From: a bacterium UBP3_UBA3054
GTDB taxonomy: Bacteria; Auribacterota; UBA3054
Assembly: GCA_002366995.1 (NCBI GenBank)
Contig: DFCM01000097.1
Span: 1 to 8,775, forward strand
Length of the DNA: 8,775 nucleotides
Reading direction: 5' to 3'
The number at the start of each line of letters is the position of its first letter. Positions within the stretch are counted from its first letter, which is position 1. Below are positions 6,428 through 8,775 of the stretch, piece by piece. The notes beneath the pieces were generated by a model. The model ran no database searches and was not told where the DNA came from. It saw nothing but the letters and a program-made list of their open reading frames with translations. Both the position numbers and the translations under genes were made by a program.

Positions 6428-6432
6428 GGAGG
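6428..6432 (+). promoter_or_regulatory. Ribosome binding site that decides the start of the second secretin
   Basis: GGAGG (6428-6432) lies 4 nt before the ATG at 6437. An in-frame ATG at 6401 would add 12 residues (MANKKDIDFGGL) ahead of the signal peptide and has no Shine-Dalgarno sequence. The later start is therefore preferred. Confidence 0.65.
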
Positions 6433-6436
6433 TCTT

Positions 6437-8775
6437 ATGAACAAAAATATGCTGAAAATGAGCCTTATCATCGGGCTGGTCGCACTGGCGGTCTCTCCGC
6501 TTTTGGCTGCCGATGATCAGACGTTTGAGCAGAAGGAACAGCAGCTTCTCAGCGCCGCTGAACCCGAAGTCCAGACCGAAGCCAAGGCCGAGACCATCGA
6601 AATCCCCAAGGAAGTCGGTGAGGAAGACGGTTTTTGGACCAAAATCAAAAAAGCCTTCGCCACCAAAGAGGAGAAGCCGGATCTTGACAACAAGACCGAG
6701 CAGGAGATCCAGGTTTTGATGTTTGAAGGCCGCACTTATTACCGTAAGGGCGAGTACCAGAAGGCTCTCAACACCTTCGCGGAAGTCACCAAGCGCGATC
6801 CTTACAATCCGCTGGCCCGCCGCTATATGAGCAGCTGCAATGAAAAGCTTCTCCGCATCGAGGAAGACAACGTCGACCTGACCGCTCTCCAGCGCATCCA
6901 GGATATCGAGAAGAGCATGCTTATCATGACCGAAAAGCAGAAAGACCGCGATGAAGCCGTCTCCAACGCCGGCATCTCCACCGTCACTGACGAGAAGATG
7001 AACCGCGTTATCAAGGAGCTCAGCTTCGTCGATGAGCCGATGGTGAACGTTCTCGAATCCATCCGCGATGAAGCGAACCTTAACCTGGTCATGCAGCCGG
7101 CTGCCGCCAACTCCATCCAGAACGCGACGCTGACTCTCTCTCTTCCCAACGTCTCCGTGGCCGACGCCCTCGATATGATCTGCAAGCTCAGGAAACTGAA
7201 CTACAGCGTCGACGGCGAATCCATCACGATCACGACTCAGGACTCCGCCCGCATCATCAGCAGAACCTTCCGTCTGTCCCGCGGCCTTGATTCCATCGAA
7301 GTCCTAAACAAGGAATCTCTGCGCACCCCGACCGACAAGGCCAAAGAGCTTCTGCGCCGCATCGGCGTGACGGAAGTGAAAGACGCCTCCGTCGTGTACG
7401 ACGCCAGAACCAACCAGCTGATCGTTCGTAACACCGCCGAGAACCTGGCCCTCATTGAGAAGTTCCTCAAGAACTTCGACAAGACGCCGTCTCAGGTCGA
7501 GATCGAAGCCCGCTTCGTCACCGTCGCCAACGACGATATGAACGAACTGGTCTTCCGTCATTTCCTGACCCACAACTATCGTTGGAACCGCAAGGACAAA
7601 TACGGCGACAAGTACTATCTTGAGGCCCCCAACAAAGAGCGCGAGATGACCTCCGGTCTCCGTTACATCCGTTCCTTCATGGATGATGACGCCTACGACC
7701 CCGTGGGCTCCGCCTACAGACTTCCGGATATGGTCGACACCGGTAGCGACTACGGCGATTACATGAGCGTTGCCAAGCTGCGCCCCAATCAGCCTGCCTA
7801 CGGCAATCCTGCTGTCGACGACATCCAGTCGATGTACTCCAGCCTCGAGCAGAACACCGGCACCGCCAACGAGTATAAGCGCAAAGCCCAGTCTTCCTAC
7901 CAGGCTATGCAGAACTTCTACCGTCAGTATCAGAGCATCCTCGACAACAGCAGCGCTCCCAACAGGAGCTTCTATATGAACCAGCTCGAGACTCTGAGAT
8001 CCAACTACTACTCCAACGCCCAGAGCTATGTTGACGCCCTCGGTTCCATCGCCGGCAGCCAGTCCAGCATCGCCAACGCGAATGTCACCGACGTCGTCGC
8101 CAACGACGGCCTCGGCAAAGTCTTCGATATCAGCGGCGTTCTTGGCCCCGCCCAGTACCGCAGCGTGATCTACGCCCTCGCCAACCAGGAAGGCGTCGAG
8201 ACGATCTTCGCTCCGAAAGTGACGGTCGTTTCCGGCAACCGCGCCGAACTGAAAGAGGTCATCAGAGTTCGTTACAACAAGACCATCGAAGAAGCTGAAG
8301 ACCAGGACGTCGACGTTGGTGACGCTCAGTCCGTGATCTACGACTACGCTGTTACGCCGAAAGACTGGGAAACCAGGGAATACGGCACGAAGCTGGTCGT
8401 GACCCCGTCCGTGCAGACCGACGAACGCACGATCGAACTGGAAGTCAACCCCGAGGTCTCCGACCTCTTGGGCTTCCGCAGATTCGTGTCTTCTCGTAAC
8501 AACGTTTACGAACTGCCCCAGTTCTTCGTCCAGAACCTGAAGACCACCGTCTTGGTCAACGACGGCGACACTCTGGTCATGGGCGGCCTTATGAAGAACG
8601 ACCTGATCCGCACCAAGGACCGCACGCCTATTCTGGCTGACCTGCCCTGGATCGGACGTTTCTGGCGCGGTGAATCCGAGGTTGCCAAGAAATCCAACCT
8701 CTTGATCTTCATCAACGCCAAGCTGGTCGATCCTTCCGGTACGCCGCGCCGCGGCGCCACCGTCAAGACGGCTCC
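6437..8775 (+). CDS. Second TPR-containing secretin, PilQ/GspD-like, 3' end outside the window
   Basis: Open from 6437 to the window end, 779 full codons with no stop. It is a paralogue of the preceding secretin, not a copy. A signal peptide (1-25, ending PLLAA) is followed by a Glu/Lys-rich segment, one clear TPR (about 92-125, with YYRKGEYQKALNTF), an STN/N0-like domain (198-267) and an N1 ring domain (about 298-350) leading to QVEIEARFVTVAND (353-366). An unusual insert (about 375-560) rich in Tyr, Ser, Asn and Gln follows, with a helical stretch (about 469-539). The secretin core resumes at VFDISGVLG (562-570), with ETIFAPKVTVVSG, the signature VNDGDTLVMGGL (707-718), LADLPWIGRFW (733-743) and LLIFINAKLVDPSG near the end. 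Only a short C-terminal tail should be missing. The gap from the first secretin is 41 nt without terminator, so the two are probably made together. It may form a separate or mixed channel. Confidence 0.9.
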   Translation, partial: MNKNMLKMSLIIGLVALAVSPLLAADDQTFEQKEQQLLSAAEPEVQTEAKAETIEIPKEVGEEDGFWTKIKKAFATKEEKPDLDNKTEQEIQVLMFEGRTYYRKGEYQKALNTFAEVTKRDPYNPLARRYMSSCNEKLLRIEEDNVDLTALQRIQDIEKSMLIMTEKQKDRDEAVSNAGISTVTDEKMNRVIKELSFVDEPMVNVLESIRDEANLNLVMQPAAANSIQNATLTLSLPNVSVADALDMICKLRKLNYSVDGESITITTQDSARIISRTFRLSRGLDSIEVLNKESLRTPTDKAKELLRRIGVTEVKDASVVYDARTNQLIVRNTAENLALIEKFLKNFDKTPSQVEIEARFVTVANDDMNELVFRHFLTHNYRWNRKDKYGDKYYLEAPNKEREMTSGLRYIRSFMDDDAYDPVGSAYRLPDMVDTGSDYGDYMSVAKLRPNQPAYGNPAVDDIQSMYSSLEQNTGTANEYKRKAQSSYQAMQNFYRQYQSILDNSSAPNRSFYMNQLETLRSNYYSNAQSYVDALGSIAGSQSSIANANVTDVVANDGLGKVFDISGVLGPAQYRSVIYALANQEGVETIFAPKVTVVSGNRAELKEVIRVRYNKTIEEAEDQDVDVGDAQSVIYDYAVTPKDWETREYGTKLVVTPSVQTDERTIELEVNPEVSDLLGFRRFVSSRNNVYELPQFFVQNLKTTVLVNDGDTLVMGGLMKNDLIRTKDRTPILADLPWIGRFWRGESEVAKKSNLLIFINAKLVDPSGTPRRGATVKTA

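Noticed and set aside
6401..6436. Earlier in-frame ATG for the second secretin.
   Set aside because: No Shine-Dalgarno sequence before it, and it would place 12 polar residues in front of a good signal peptide; GGAGG directly precedes the ATG at 6437.
6396..6436. Possible promoter with TATAGA (6418-6423) before the second secretin.
   Set aside because: No acceptable -35 hexamer at 16-18 nt upstream.

Overview
The window is one stretch of a plus-strand operon that encodes the core of a type IV pilus-like envelope machine. Its gene order matches what I remember of the Amuc_1101 to Amuc_1098 cluster of Akkermansia muciniphila. The source is probably a bacterium of the PVC group (Lentisphaerota, Kiritimatiellota or Verrucomicrobiota). 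Three things point there: a PilM fused to a PilN-like part, an Amuc_1100-like protein between PilM and the secretin, and a protein carrying the DxDGDGMPxxWE-type calcium motif that is common in those phyla. The assignment to phylum is inference. The coding sequence is moderately GC-rich with a preference for C or G at codon third positions, and gene starts are more AT-rich.

Layout. Bases 1-109 hold no gene I can support. A near-consensus sigma-70 promoter (110-138) is followed by a leader of about 94 nt with two hairpins. Then come the PilM/PilN fusion (240-1916), an Amuc_1100-like inner-membrane protein (1937-2776), a membrane-anchored protein with two calcium-loop motifs in the Amuc_1099 position (2797-3783), a TPR-secretin with a glutamate-rich tail (3825-6395), and a second TPR-secretin cut off by the window end (6437-8775+). 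Gaps are 20-41 nt and no terminator is visible, so all five genes are probably co-transcribed. A second good promoter match (3758-3786) overlaps the stop codon of the third gene and could give the two secretins extra or separate transcription.

How the parts fit. By analogy with PilM-PilN-PilO-PilP-PilQ, the first protein would provide the cytoplasmic actin-like ring and its first periplasmic partner in one chain. The Amuc_1100-like protein would fill the PilO role. The third protein may take the PilP/GspC role of bridging to the outer membrane. The secretins would form the outer-membrane channel. Pilin, prepilin peptidase, PilB/PilT ATPases and PilC are absent and must be elsewhere if the system builds a fibre.

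The points most worth checking are the tandem divergent secretins, the PilM-PilN fusion with an altered phosphate-2 motif, three EF-hand-like calcium loops in two inner-membrane proteins, the Amuc_1100 relative, the internal promoter, and an in-frame 12-bp minisatellite in the tail of the first secretin.
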